From Ichthyophonus hoferi (Eukaryota > Opisthokonta > Ichthyosporea > Ichthyophonida > Ichthyophonidae): a DNA stretch of 64,000 nucleotides. The translations under genes and the position numbers were made by a program. A model generated the notes under the pieces. The model did not search any database. It saw only the letters and a list, made by a program, of their open reading frames with translations, and was not told the DNA's origin. The stretch's first letter is position 1. Each line of letters begins with the position of its first letter. The stretch spans positions 34,103 to 98,102 of the forward strand of contig NAOQ01000167.1 of NCBI GenBank assembly GCA_002751075.1, given 5' to 3'. This document shows, one piece after another, positions 26,101 through 38,200 of the stretch.

Positions 26101-26490
26101 ATATTTATTCCATTACCCATTTAATCTTGTACGTTTACTCATATATTAATTGATTGCAACTACTTTAAATGCAATTATGTTTTTTTTTTTGCGTTCTTCC
26201 TTGAACCAATCCAAGCCCAGCGTTAATCCATATATATGCGTGGACCCATAAGCATACTATTTTAGAAATTATTAAGAGATGATTTGACTATTTGATTGAG
26301 TAGACACAATTCAATACTTGAAGTCATTAGTCCAGTATATGACCGAAGTGGTCATCGTATTGCTAACCGGTTCTATCCATACAAATGTACTTTACAGCTC
26401 TACGTGGCATTAAAGGCACAAGGAAATGGCAATTTGGGAACCCACGCTTTGATGTTGGCTCTGGAGCAGTTAAACGGCTCTAAAAACTAA
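21054..26490 (+). CDS. 3-hydroxyisobutyrate dehydrogenase-like oxidoreductase
   Basis: NAD(P)-dependent beta-hydroxyacid dehydrogenase that oxidises a small 3-hydroxy acid or reduces a semialdehyde. Eleven exons join in phase: 21054-21113, 21309-21411, 21799-21872, 22071-22116, 22611-22721, 23360-23439, 23848-23941, 24400-24474, 24677-24736, 25525-25628, 26398-26490. They give 299 residues, the normal family length. Motifs in order are the Rossmann loop [10 protein letters not shown] at the N-terminus, [14 protein letters not shown], substrate-loop LDAPVSGGD, the catalytic-lysine segment [38 protein letters not shown] and the C-terminal [14 protein letters not shown]. No targeting peptide precedes the Rossmann fold, unlike mitochondrial HIBADH. 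The whole protein looks closer to plant HIBADH-like proteins than to animal HIBADH, so the substrate (hydroxyisobutyrate, glyoxylate, succinic semialdehyde) is open. Exon 9's donor lies in a triplicated repeat, and intron 5 contains an assembly gap. Confidence 0.92.
22766..23098. other. Assembly gap inside a poly-T tract
   Basis: Ns fill 22796-23071 and are flanked on both sides by 25-30 Ts, all within intron 5 of the dehydrogenase gene. Open frames crossing the Ns are meaningless. Confidence 0.95.
24730..24895 (+). repeat. 53-bp tandem repeat x3 across a splice donor
   Basis: Three copies start at 24730, 24783 and 24836 with aactttggtaattatgct and continue with an ATATATGAT-rich part ending gtgcttccctat. 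They are nearly identical. The first copy includes the last seven bases of exon 9 of the dehydrogenase gene (aactttg) and its donor gtaatt, so the donor occurs at least twice more (third-copy end diverges after ctttaag). Using a downstream donor would place an in-frame TGA in the message. Confidence 0.95.
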
Positions 26491-27766
26491 TTAAAACCCT
26501 AACTAAAGCTGATTAGAAATATGCCACTAGAAGTTTTAATCAAATATGCTTTGTTGTTTAAATCGTACATTATAATGGCTTTAGGAAGGCTTCTGGTTTT
26601 AAAACATACAAAATATTGGATGTGGTATAGTCGTCATTTTATCTTTTTTTTTTTCCCTGTGTACACCACATACTTTTATCTACTCCCTACCACATGTGGA
26701 TACATGTAGTAGAGATTATAATATTTTTGCTTTGTTGTTTGAGTTACTTTGCTTAACACAGTGACCGTATAACCTTATGTTCTTATTAGGTAAAGGCTGT
26801 AGGTACATACAATTAGTGATGGAATATAATTAATTGGAGGAAGGATTTTTTGATCTATTAGCATACCTGGGCTTTGGCACGTGAAACCATTATTACAGAG
26901 AGAGAGAGAGATATATATATATATACTATTAATGCATTTTTCCATCCACTGTCAGCTACAATCTGATAACAAGTTTTATGGACTTTAGTTGGTGACTGGT
27001 CATGAACTGATCTCATAGAAAATACAATTTATGTATGTATACTATCATAATTGACTACTAGAGGAAACCAATCTAAAGATGTATTGGTTGAGAACACCGA
27101 AAGCCTAATAATTAAACAACAACAAAACGCATTCTACAAGGTTTGAGTCTATGACATTGTAGATATGCAGAGGTGAGTGCATTGTATCAATGCTTATTAC
27201 ATATGTATGCCTATGTTCCCTTATTTATGTACTCCGAGTATTACTTGTTATATTTAATATAATATTGCAGTAGAAATTGATTTAACAATTTTTGAATGTA
27301 AGACTAAAATAAAGAAGAAATAAATCGATTTTAAGGTCATTTTAGGAATGCGCGAAATACGTACGTATATGATCGTTCTTAATATGAATATATATACTGG
27401 ACCCATAACAGGAGAGTAAACTCTGTGTCTCTCTTCCCCTAAGGATTAAAGTCAGGAGCAATCTGTAAAAATGTAGATTTCGTAATGCTTATATGGCCAG
27501 TGTATTCAAGAAGTAATACACTAATACAAATGATGAAATTCCTGTAGGAATGGCTTTGTATATGTATAACACTATTATGGGTCATGATACATCCAGGAAC
27601 AGCACTGTGCATGTTTACAATGCGTTGACAGACTACTAATCTTACCAGGCAAACTGTGAAATTTATTTATAAGTGTATGCTAAACTACCGACAGGAAGGT
27701 ATTGTATTGTTTTCAATACAATGGTCAGGGCTAATTGTGAGCAGTAACTTTCATTTCTCCATAGGT
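26491..27766. other. Intergenic between convergent genes
   Basis: Separates the 3' ends of the dehydrogenase gene (+) and METAP1D (-) and should hold both 3' UTRs. On the minus strand an AATAAA lies about 100 bases below the METAP1D stop (27663-27668). A short GA/TA microsatellite sits at about 26899-26925. No other gene is seen. Confidence 0.6.
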
Positions 27767-30700
27767 TTAAAGAACAGATAGTTTTATAGCGCCTGTTTCT
27801 GTAATAAGTACGGTGTGCTCAAACTGTGCAGCTCTGCCTCCATCAGTCGTGACATGTGTCCAACCATCGGGCCATCTATTATTATCAGTGCTTCCCTCGC
27901 ATATGACTGGTTCTATAAAATACATCTACATATTAGCATACAGTATGGCATGATTGGAAGGTTGAGATGGAGGCGTAGAAATACATGTGTGTACGTGTGC
28001 AAAAATAGAACGAAAAGAAATATTTAGTTAAGTCGGTTTGCAGGCAGATAACATTAACATGTATGAGTATAGAAAAGTATAAGCCTATGATATCATACAA
28101 GAGTCTACATCAAATAAATGTATATGTATATACTACTATTTATATTATTATGATTATCACTATATCGATGTAAAATACAATATTTTCCCAATTGGATTAT
28201 TATAATAATATTTCCTATAGGCTAGAGTATAGCTATCTATACTATAACATTTTGTTGTTCTTTCTCCCACAAAAGTTTATGATAGACCCTATATATCTAT
28301 GTAAACAGTAGAGACTAGTGTCGATTTAATGTCCATACCATATTTCATTTTACAATAGGCCCCATTTGTATTCAAGCTAAATACTGAACAAAAAACAAGC
28401 GGTAAATAAGTAGCGAAGTATTAGTCAAACAATGGTTATTATTTAAGAGTTAATAAACGGTGAGAAACCAATTAAAACAAATATCGCTTTACGAATTCCT
28501 ATAGGTTTAGAGATAATGAATAGTGAGGAGTTAATTAAGTCACATATGGACTTACTAATTGCTATTGGTTTAGAGTTAATGAGCAGCGAATAAATAATTA
28601 AAACAAACGTGGGCTTACCAATTGTAAAGACCATACCAGGTTCCATTCTGGGTCCTGGTTCACAATTGGCTGTGGATTGTACAAGTTAGTTAATATTTAA
28701 AAAATATTGGTTTCTACCGTGTTAATAAATATCCTTTCTGTAATAAAACATAGAAAACAAAAAACCACAAAATAATTTATAGCCAGTGTGCATATAAAAA
28801 TAAAAGTACTTGCATAAACAAATAAAAGCCAATATTACCGGTAAGTAAAGGAAAGGTTATTATACATAAATACAAGAGGAGAGGTTGGCGACATGCTGAC
28901 TCAACCTACCATAGGGATATATAGGTGGGGCCATGTGGAAGTCAACTCCAACCCCATGACCTATAAACATTGTAGCCACACTGAATCCTTCTTCGTCTAC
29001 GTACGGTCTGCAGTATATGTGTTAGTATTATCACCCTCAGACTGCGTAGGTATAATCTAATTATATTGTAGTTATTATCTCACTGTGCTGTAGTTATTAG
29101 GTCACTTTGTTAAGTTATTATCTCCTTATGTTGTAATTATTATCGTATCCATTTAATTATGGCCATGGAATAAATATCAAGATAAAAGATCAGTATTTAG
29201 GCAGATCTCATTTAAACTATTTAAATATCGTATACCATATTACTATATGTAGACTACGTGGCAACCTAATCATTAATTGATTTAATTAATTAAGAGCACT
29301 AATAGCCCAGTCTTAATTAATTACTTGATTGTGACGACGTATCTTTACCCAGGTTGAAGATATAGTCGTCTTCAGTAAGTACGAAAAGATTAAATTATAA
29401 CTCTGTCGTTTACACCTTATTCTATTTATAAATCAATACATCAATACTTTCCGTTTTCATTTATTTTATACCATTTTATAATTATATAGTAATATAATTA
29501 AAATATTTTCATTCTGATCACGCACTCACGCTATAAGCAACATTAAATATAAAAATAATATTTTCTACCAATGTTGAAAATTATTAAAACAATGGCAAAT
29601 CAAAAATCCTAGTTAAAAAATTAAAATAATAAACCATTAAATTGTGTGCACGCATGATTGCAGGTGCACAAATACTTCAATTCAATCAAAATTAAAATGG
29701 TATTTTAAGGTTATATGCAGTTCTGTTATAGGTACAGCAAATAATTCAAATGATCGCATTATGATAAAAACAGTAAATGTGAATAAATCATTGTATTATT
29801 TAAACATATGGCTTTATACGTATATTACAATAAGTTACGTTAATACACTACGGTATCATATAATTCATTATAATACATACATATATATAGTCACACCTTA
29901 TCTATACTCTAATCATATACTATACCATACTATACTATTATTGTTAGATGAAGCATATATATATATATATATCATACATACTCTATTGTATTTCCAATCA
30001 CGGATAATTCTTCTCCGGGTCTACATTGTTCAATCGCCAGATCCACGCTATTCTTAGCCACATCTATCAATTTCTTATAGATGTTTAATTGGTAGTACAT
30101 ATAGGTGTAAATGTACGATTGGATAAGAGTGTGTAAGTGCCTAAGGATTGGACGGATTTCTCGGTGTAAAACCAGGTATTATTAAGCATATACGTTGGTA
30201 TGTATAGGTCGATATGCATTCAAGCGGATTTTCATATATGACAAGGTTTGTATGTTCTATAAAGGCAAGATGGAAGGATCGTCACTCTTGCATCATCCTT
30301 ATCTGTACTTATATTATCAATACCTCCCACCATTTAGCATTATCTGTATTAGTTTTTGTTTTAATAAAATGTCTTAGATGGTTCTTTAGATTTTAAAATA
30401 TCATTTTGGTGTTATCACAAGTTATAACATATCATAAACAAATATTAAAAATTATAAAATGCTTGTTTTTAAAAGTGGTTTTGGAACCAATACACAACAT
30501 CAACATAGTGGACTTGGCCCACTAAGAGTCACGATTGGGTACCCATGTGCTAACCGCCAATGAATGAATATAAATAAAATATATTCGTACCCATCTCCAT
30601 GCAGAAAATATATAAGACAGCGTCAAGCCTTTTAAAAACCCTAACTATATTTTTATTGCTTTTTTTGTCTCTCACCCATCTATGTTGTTTTAAATTAGAA

Positions 30701-33700
30701 GCCCTATTGATCTTTGCCCGTTTAAAAAAACATATATACGTACAGTTTAGTAATAACCGCACATTAAAATAATAAATAACAATAATAAAAAACGGGCGAA
30801 TACAAGTGAAGATGGCATTTCTATATAAATATAGCTACAGTGGGATTGGTGCATACATATTTAAAAATACAAGCATGCACCTATCATCAGTAAATAAATA
30901 TATATGCCAAATGCTGGTTCTTAATAACTAAGTCCCACAATCACCCAGTGATGTAATGCACATATATATTCATAGTCCCTACCTGCGCCTCTTTATCAAT
31001 CTTCCCTACCGGGAAGGTATTGCACATATCACCATGCACCCCATCCTTATATACAGTGACGTCAATGCTAATAATATCTCCCTCTTCAAGTGGCCGGCTG
31101 CACGAAGTGCATGATTACCATGGTTACCAGGTTTAGTAGGTTATTGTAACTGGATAAAAGACAACATACCCCTCCCGCACATAGGCGTCTCGCTTTGTAT
31201 AACCTAAATGATCATTAATTATAGCTATAGTAGCACTCATATTTCACTCTCTAGCCATTAAAATAGTACAGTACAAAGTCTGGCTCGGTAGGGGAAAGGA
31301 TAGAATCATTAATACTGTATATTGGTAGAGAAATGAAATACAGACAGAAACGTTAGCAAATGCAGTAGAGAGTTAGATAGAGTCTTGGAGGGGAAAAATA
31401 TATATTGATAGAGTGAGGTTTACACACGGGGGCCAGTAGATTTAAAAAAGTAAGAATAGGAATAGGTAGATAAAGGCGACAGCAACATATGAGCTTAATA
31501 ACATGTTAAATATCCAAAACCTAATGATTTTTGATCTCACACTGAATTAAAAGTTAAAAACGATAAAGAATTAAAATTACAGTATATTGATCGACTAACC
31601 TGTCAGGAATGCCATGCACTGTAACATTATTGACTGACGTACATACACTCTTTGGAAATCTCATATAATTAAGAGGCGAAGGATAGCCATCGTGGTTTAT
31701 TATAAACTGGTGACATAGCTTGTCTAGCTCGTCTGTGGTAACTCCGGGCTATAGGTATATATAGTATAGTATATAGTAAAGTATAGTATAATATAGTAAT
31801 ATAGTATAGTATAGTACAGTACAGTATAATATAATATAGTGTATTTATACGTAGCAGTGAGTTAATTTTTATACATGTATATGTAATGTGTGGATATATT
31901 AACACTAGTGCAAGTGGGAGCGTTGTCTAGAGTTGATAAACTGAGTTCATGCTCATGTATGTTTATCTTTATGCTCTTTCTAAACATTGTAACTTACATA
32001 TAGACCTGTATGATGATAGCTTAGGTGCATGTTATATTAATATCATTACGGTCGTATGTCTTAAATATCCATCACAAGTCAATGAAGTGCATACAATACA
32101 TTCACAATTATCTCAAGTAAATACTACTGTATTGTATATGTATCATAATAATAGGCCTATACATTTTAATATCGCATTCATGATTCATAAAAATATGGCT
32201 AATAGAAAAAGACAAACACCAAGGGTTAACAGCCAATTATTCACTTAGACATCAACCAAGGAGCCAATAATAACCACACAACTGGTTATATTATAGCTGT
32301 TACCTTGACAAAATCAGCAATATAAGCCAATGTCATCCGACCTATTTTGCAGGTTTTGGAGATCTTTTCTATTGTCTCTGCATCGTTAATGCGTGGCATA
32401 TGTTCTTGAACTATATGGTAAAGGTGTATGAGAATTTAAATTTTAATCTACGATTTTGATTCCTGGCCAGAGATATATTAAAACTGACCCTACTTACATA
32501 GGCCGTCAGGTCGGTTTTCAAGAGTGTATAGAAGGAAGAGTTGTGTAAAGTAATAGAAACGAGAAAAATGCAGAGATAGAAATAGTAATGTAATATAGCT
32601 AATATGACAAAGTCATAACTAGTGAGTAACACAGGGTAATGTGTATAGTATAATGTTAACTTAGATTCCATAACACCACAACTGTCATACGGAAACAACT
32701 TGCTAGGTTATTATTAGAATGGAATGCAGATCCAAATGTTTTGGGGAGATACAAATGCAAGCAAGTGTAAATCTATCCATATATATATTAAATGACCCAC
32801 ACACAGGCCACAAAACCAATGTAGAACGTATAAAACAAGAATTTAGAATAAAAAATTTAAAACTGTACAGCTTTAGATATATAGGGTAGATATCATTAAT
32901 ATATTTTTTGTACATAATTGGCAGTTACGATGTTATCTCTCTTGAATATTAGACATTAATTACAGCAAAATCAACTTCAAAAACAAAAAAAACTTTATTT
33001 AATCTCAGTGCAGGATTATGTGACCCAGTCTTGTCGTGGAAAGAGAATTTTGAACATAAGTCAAACTGTCTAGAAATACCCTCACGTAGGGATAACCAAA
33101 AAAAAATACTTCAATCACAGCGGCATACAATATGACTACAACCCGATCTGCACTACATCTACTATGTATAGACTTTTATAATTATAACCGAATAAATATC
33201 TTTTGTGTTTTATTTCGATTCTTTTCTTGCAATTGTTGGTTGTTGTTCCATGTAAATAAAAAAACCAATAAAACACAAGCCGATATGGATAAATTTATCT
33301 TATAATATCATTTATGTTGTGTCTCATAACACCCCACTGCTAAGCTATTTTTTTATTTTTTTACCTGGTGGTATTCCGCTCTCGGCATATCCTGGCCGTA
33401 CAATATGTTCCGGTACAGGATTGCGAGGGGAGACACAAGCAGGACCATCCTAATATATCAAGCCAAAACAGTATAATATATACGTCATTATATGAAATAT
33501 ACAAAGAATCATTCTGCTGCTACGTGTCTTGTTTACATCATGTATCATTACGTATAACTAAAAACCAATAGCCAACACTATCTAATAAACCACGGTAAAT
33601 TCCATAGCTAGATTTCACTTAACAAACTAGTCCTAATTAAATATGATTAGTGACACCAAGTAATTAATTACGCAGGAATGTTTTATTCTTTCTCAGTGAA

Positions 33701-34390
33701 ATAATAGCCAGATGGATGCAGATATTGTATACCCTTGCTAGTCTGTTTTATCCCAGCTACCTTTAACATTTTACCACAAAACTCTACAAATGTCTCCTAA
33801 CTACTATACCAATCTATTATTATCTGTCAATATACAAAGACATGCCAAGGATATAAGCTGGGACACATCAAGTATTGATAGTTTAGCAACTAGAAATACA
33901 CAAAAACAATAGTAAAGTTTTCCTACCAATATGGCGTAGGAAAGTCCTCGTCTTTTCTTGCTTAATCCTAAAATATTAAAGTAGTCACTGATCGTCGTCT
34001 GGCAATAAATAAAAATACAGGTTAACTATTAGTATAATATACCTCGTCCTTTGTGAAAATCACCTATCTAGGAAGTTTAATAAGTAAAGATCTAAGCAAT
34101 GTATATTACAGCTAGCGTGGAGAGGAATGTATAGAGAAAAAGAATAGAGCAGGGTTAAAAAGGAGATATATACTGCATAGATTACATCAAGATTTATGAC
34201 TTTGTGGAAAAAACATTAATAGTTAGACAATGGAAAAAATAAGCTGGCAAGCAATGCAATGACAGAAAATTAAGGTGAAAAAGATTTCAAAATGGATTGT
34301 GACACGTTGGCTTACAGATAGTGGTCGTACAAAACGGAGGGTTCGAGCAGTAGTGTGACCAGCCCTTAAAGCCCTTGCTACCACATTCAT
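27767..34390 (-). CDS. METAP1D: Methionine aminopeptidase type 1, mitochondrial-like
   Basis: Removes the initiator methionine from new proteins. Ten minus-strand exons join in phase: 34390-34316, 33998-33927, 33449-33365, 32410-32304, 31748-31600, 31097-30983, 30073-29982, 29007-28910, 28669-28619, 27912-27767. They give 329 residues (human METAP1D has 335). The five metal ligands of the pita-bread fold are present: Asp in IISIDVTVY, Asp in [13 protein letters not shown], His in [14 protein letters not shown], Glu in [10 protein letters not shown] and Glu in [10 protein letters not shown]. The substrate-binding His is in [10 protein letters not shown]. There is no N-terminal zinc-finger domain as in cytosolic METAP1, and VPEHIVRP resembles METAP1D. 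The N-terminus ([20 protein letters not shown]) is Arg/Ala-rich without acidic residues, as in mitochondrial presequences. WPDGWT also occurs in METAP1, so a plant MAP1B-like origin is possible. Exon 9's donor is triplicated. Confidence 0.93.
28441..28625 (-). repeat. 63-64-bp tandem repeat x3 across a splice donor
   Basis: Three diverged units on the minus strand each begin with a version of aattggtaag and continue into gttttaatta, ctcattaactct and aaacc. Potential donor dinucleotides lie at 28618-28619 (used by METAP1D exon 9), 28554-28555 (aattagtaag) and 28491-28492 (aattcgtaaa). The second keeps a plausible donor; the third is weaker. Confidence 0.85.
31170..31203 (-). other. Candidate cassette exon in METAP1D intron 5
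   Basis: A relatively GC-rich 34-nt stretch lies between an acceptor (atttag) and a strong donor (gaggg|gtatgt). Phase arithmetic shows that adding it after exon 5 adds 11 codons but shifts exon 6 into a frame reading CCG GCC ACT TGA. Inclusion would therefore end translation early, as in a poison exon. It has no counterpart in the family. Confidence 0.3.
31751..31842. repeat. TATAG-type microsatellite
   Basis: Degenerate pentamer run (tatag, tacag, taata) directly upstream, in transcript sense, of METAP1D exon 5. Its 5-bp period resembles that of the satellite at 359-680, with a different unit. Confidence 0.8.
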
Positions 34391-35207
34391 GTTAAAGTTT
34401 CTAAGCAGATTGCTTGTATATGTATATAGACTATAACACTGTAGTTTAGAGAATGAAACAAAATATATAAATATATGTTACACTGTATTATGGTCTTACA
34501 AGAAAAAAGAAGAAGGGCAAGTAATTGGGTGTATGTGATACGTGGTAAGATCCAACTAGCTAAAATGCATTGCCAAAAAAAAATACACTTTGGCTCATTA
34601 GCAATAAACCGCAAGTTTTGGCAAAATGAAAATTATGTGGCAAGTTCTATTAAGGATATAAAGCTGACATAATTTAATGTTATTATATAAAAGGCTCTGT
34701 CTAAATATTTTAAATGTTTCCTAAGCCTATATTCAATTAAACTTATTTATTTTATAAGTAATTAAAATTAATCAAGTTGGCTCACTGACTATTATACCAT
34801 TACAAAATTTTAACTATAAGATGGAAATGTAGCGCAACAGAGCGCACTGTTATAGTATGATATCCTCAGATATTGCACCTCTAAATTCGAGTGATATTTA
34901 TTTTACCATATCATATATCAATTTTAATATTAAGCAATCTCATGCAGTACCAGAGCATATCATAGTCCTTCTATTTATCAAATAATAATGAAACATTCAT
35001 AAAAAAGCAAAACACCATTACAACTATCATATATTATTTAGGCTATACCCGTGCAAATGCTATTAAGCGGTATATTATTCAATCATTTACACTTACACTT
35101 TCACACTTACACACTTACATGGTCTTTATATTTGTCTAGTTTTCCAGCCATAACACCGGAGACGGCAAAGAGAACGGCGTTATCATACCTGTACAGCACC
35201 TCAAAAC
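34391..35207. promoter_or_regulatory. Shared upstream region of METAP1D and INTS6
   Basis: 817 bp separate the two divergent start codons, so this interval holds both 5' UTRs and probably a bidirectional promoter. It is AT-rich until about 35120, then becomes more GC-rich, containing an acaccggagacggcaaag stretch just before the INTS6 ATG. A direct repeat of ttacacttacac lies at 35089-35119. I see no specific factor site I would assign. Confidence 0.5.
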
Positions 35208-38200
35208 ATGGCTCTTGACCTGGGGGCTGTGCCTGCCTGGACACCCCCAGGCAATGACTCCCCCCAACGACCAGCGGAAACCAATGGTCCATCTACCCCG
35301 CCAGCACCACAGCAACGCGCACCTTCTGCCTTTTGGCCTCCAAAACCAGTTGTGTCTACTGACCCTAAATTAGCACAGCAACAACAACAACAGCAGCAAC
35401 AGCAGCAACAACAACAACAGCAGAGATATCAACCTAACCTAGTGCCACCTGTAGTTGAAAATAAGCAAGCTGTTCATATTGTTTTTCTTCTGGACACGAG
35501 TGTTTCCATGAACCAAAGATGCATTTATGGTACAACCCTTTTAGATGTAGCCAAGAGGTGTATTTCAAATTTCATTTCAGAAGTGAAAGTAAATCCAATA
35601 TACCATGTGGTATATAGCCTAATGACCTTTGAGGAAGACTTGATGTCAGCTTTAAAGCTAACACCAAAGGACCCACCTTCTATTTTTGAAGCACAGGTAC
35701 AATGTTTTTATATATATCTTCCTTTCTTAACATCTCTACTTCGTTTTTACCTTTCACTCTCTTCATTTCTCTTTTACGACTCTCCCATTGTCTTATCTGA
35801 TCAATAACTGTTTTTAAAAGTACCACCTTTATATTGTATAAGTTAGTGCATACAATGGAGCATAGTTTGTATGTATTCCTGTATAAACACTGCTAGTACT
35901 AACACATACCAGCCCACGTTTATTGACTCTTATCACTATTTATTCTATTGATACCTACTTTCCTCCTGTCTCTATCCCACCATCTATCACCCCTACCTCT
36001 CTTACTCATTTTATTTCTATAGTTGGTGGCACTCAAGGCTGTAGATACCTCTACCCTAGGGATGGCCCTTAGGAATGTGTTTGATTATCTGAATATGTCT
36101 CGCTTTCAAACAGGAGTGGATTCGTATGCCCAGGTTAGTATATCTGGCTATCTTTACATATATATGCGCTTATATATATAGGAATGTCTTTTTATTTCTT
36201 TATAACATCCCTTCTATAATTACATCTCTTTCCCACCTACACCAATCACCCAAATATACACATGCTCGCCTTATTGATATTACCCCTCACTCTGTCAGGG
36301 GCGGCGACCCTGGACCGTGGAACCATCATTTGTGATTCTCCTCTCTGATGGTTCTATGTTACTGAACCCACCCCAAGGCCCTCCTACCCTTCCACGGTCT
36401 GCCAGTCCAGCTATACCTACAGATACAGTCACCTTTCCTCCCGTGGTAGCTCCTTGGCCTGGGGCGGAATTGCAATTGGAACCGTTTAGGTGAGTTGGTA
36501 GAGGTGGTGGAGGTGACGGCTAAAATAGATGAAGAGAATCAGTGTGTAGCTATATATTGATAGTGTATGTTATTGGTGTGCGTGTATGAGTATGTATTTG
36601 CTGATGTGTTTTGGTATAGTTTAGACAGTAGCAAGGAATGATAGGTATCTAAATAGGGTCTTGAAGTGCTTTATTAATGGGAAACAATCACTTGCAAACA
36701 TACTTAAATAATCTCCACCTCTCGTTTACTCTAACTTTTTCTCTTTCCCTGTCCAGATGGGACCACCGTGTGTTTGGTATCACCTTGTGCATTCCCGGGG
36801 TAGACCCATCCAGTCGCCTTCCATCCATCATAGAAGGTGATCAGCCACTAGTTCCTATCATCCATCATTTTGGAAAGGAAGCGTCCTGTCCAGACTACAT
36901 TATCAATCCAATCTGTCGTGTGACTGGTGGATTATCGCTAATAGTCAAAGACGTATTTGGAGGAGGGTCAGGGGTGTGTGAACATGGTAGGAGAAGATAT
37001 GACTGTGTGGACTGTGGAAAACTGAAGGGGGTAATAGATAGCGTAATTAAAAATATTCCTCAGATTGGCGTGGTTGTGTCATTTGAACGGCTATTGGGTG
37101 AACCTAACGAAGGCATTGGTGGGTATTGTAGTGCCATCTCCATGCTAAACCCACTCTCACTTTGTATATATTTTCTTTCTAATTCGACGTTTTTCAGTAT
37201 TATGTTGTCCAGGTTGCTTTTGTGTAGACCTGTATATGTGTGTATATGTATGTACATATATATGTATATGATATACCTTTACTCATTGCTATAATTATTT
37301 TTTATATTAGAAGAATTATGTACATCTATGGATGCTAACTGATAAGCATACACTAATGCACTTATAGTAATAATAGTGGTAATATATAATAATGAAAAAA
37401 ATTAGTGAATATAACTCGATCTATATTTTGATTAATTAACGAATTAAACAATTTCAATGAACAAACCAATTGATATGTAAGCTATTTTTTGGACTGCCCT
37501 TAAGATTACCCTGTTAAGCACACGTCACACCTGTTTACCACCCCACTAAGAGGGAGGCTAAAGGGCATTGCATACTTACCTATTGACACTATAGGAATTG
37601 TACAAAATATAAAATGTGTATAGATCGAGTTAAGAAACATCTTATAAAGGCTAACCAATATGCTTTCTTTGGTACCACCCAGAGATGTAATATTGGCATA
37701 TTATAAGGTTTTGGTGATTGGGTAATCCAATAATCCTCATTGGAGAAGCCTGACGGCCGGTCAGAACACTAACACGAAGACATATGTAATTAAAAATTTC
37801 TATCTTAATATAATTATTAATACGGAATGCCAGACTAACTATGGCTTCTCTCGGATTCATCTTTATGAAAATCAAAACATAAGTTGCTAAACTGACAGAG
37901 ACAACTAGTATACCCAAACTCCTCTTACATTCTCTAAGACTTGTTTTTGTATTCCCCGTCTTACTTTTCTCTTACTTTTCTCTTTCTTTTTCCTCCCCTC
38001 TCTCTCTCTCTCTCTCTCCCTCTCTCTATCTCTCTCTCTTTCTCTTTCTCTTTCTCTCTCTCCCTCCTTTATCCTTTTCATGCAGGCCCTAAACTTGAGG
38101 CCCAACCAGCATCCAATATCCTTATTAAGGATCTACGCCACCCTGGTATTTGGCCCATTCCTGAATCCTATTGGGTGGATGGTGCCATGAATAGACCACC

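Noticed and set aside
26296-26397. In-frame open sequence directly upstream of the last dehydrogenase exon
   Set aside because: Family length and the acag acceptor at 26394-26397 show it is intron; the preceding exon ends in phase 0 at 25628.
28443-28646. 67-codon minus-strand ORF containing METAP1D residues
   Set aside because: It is exon 9 read through into a tandem-repeated intron; the repeated peptide pattern comes from the DNA repeat.
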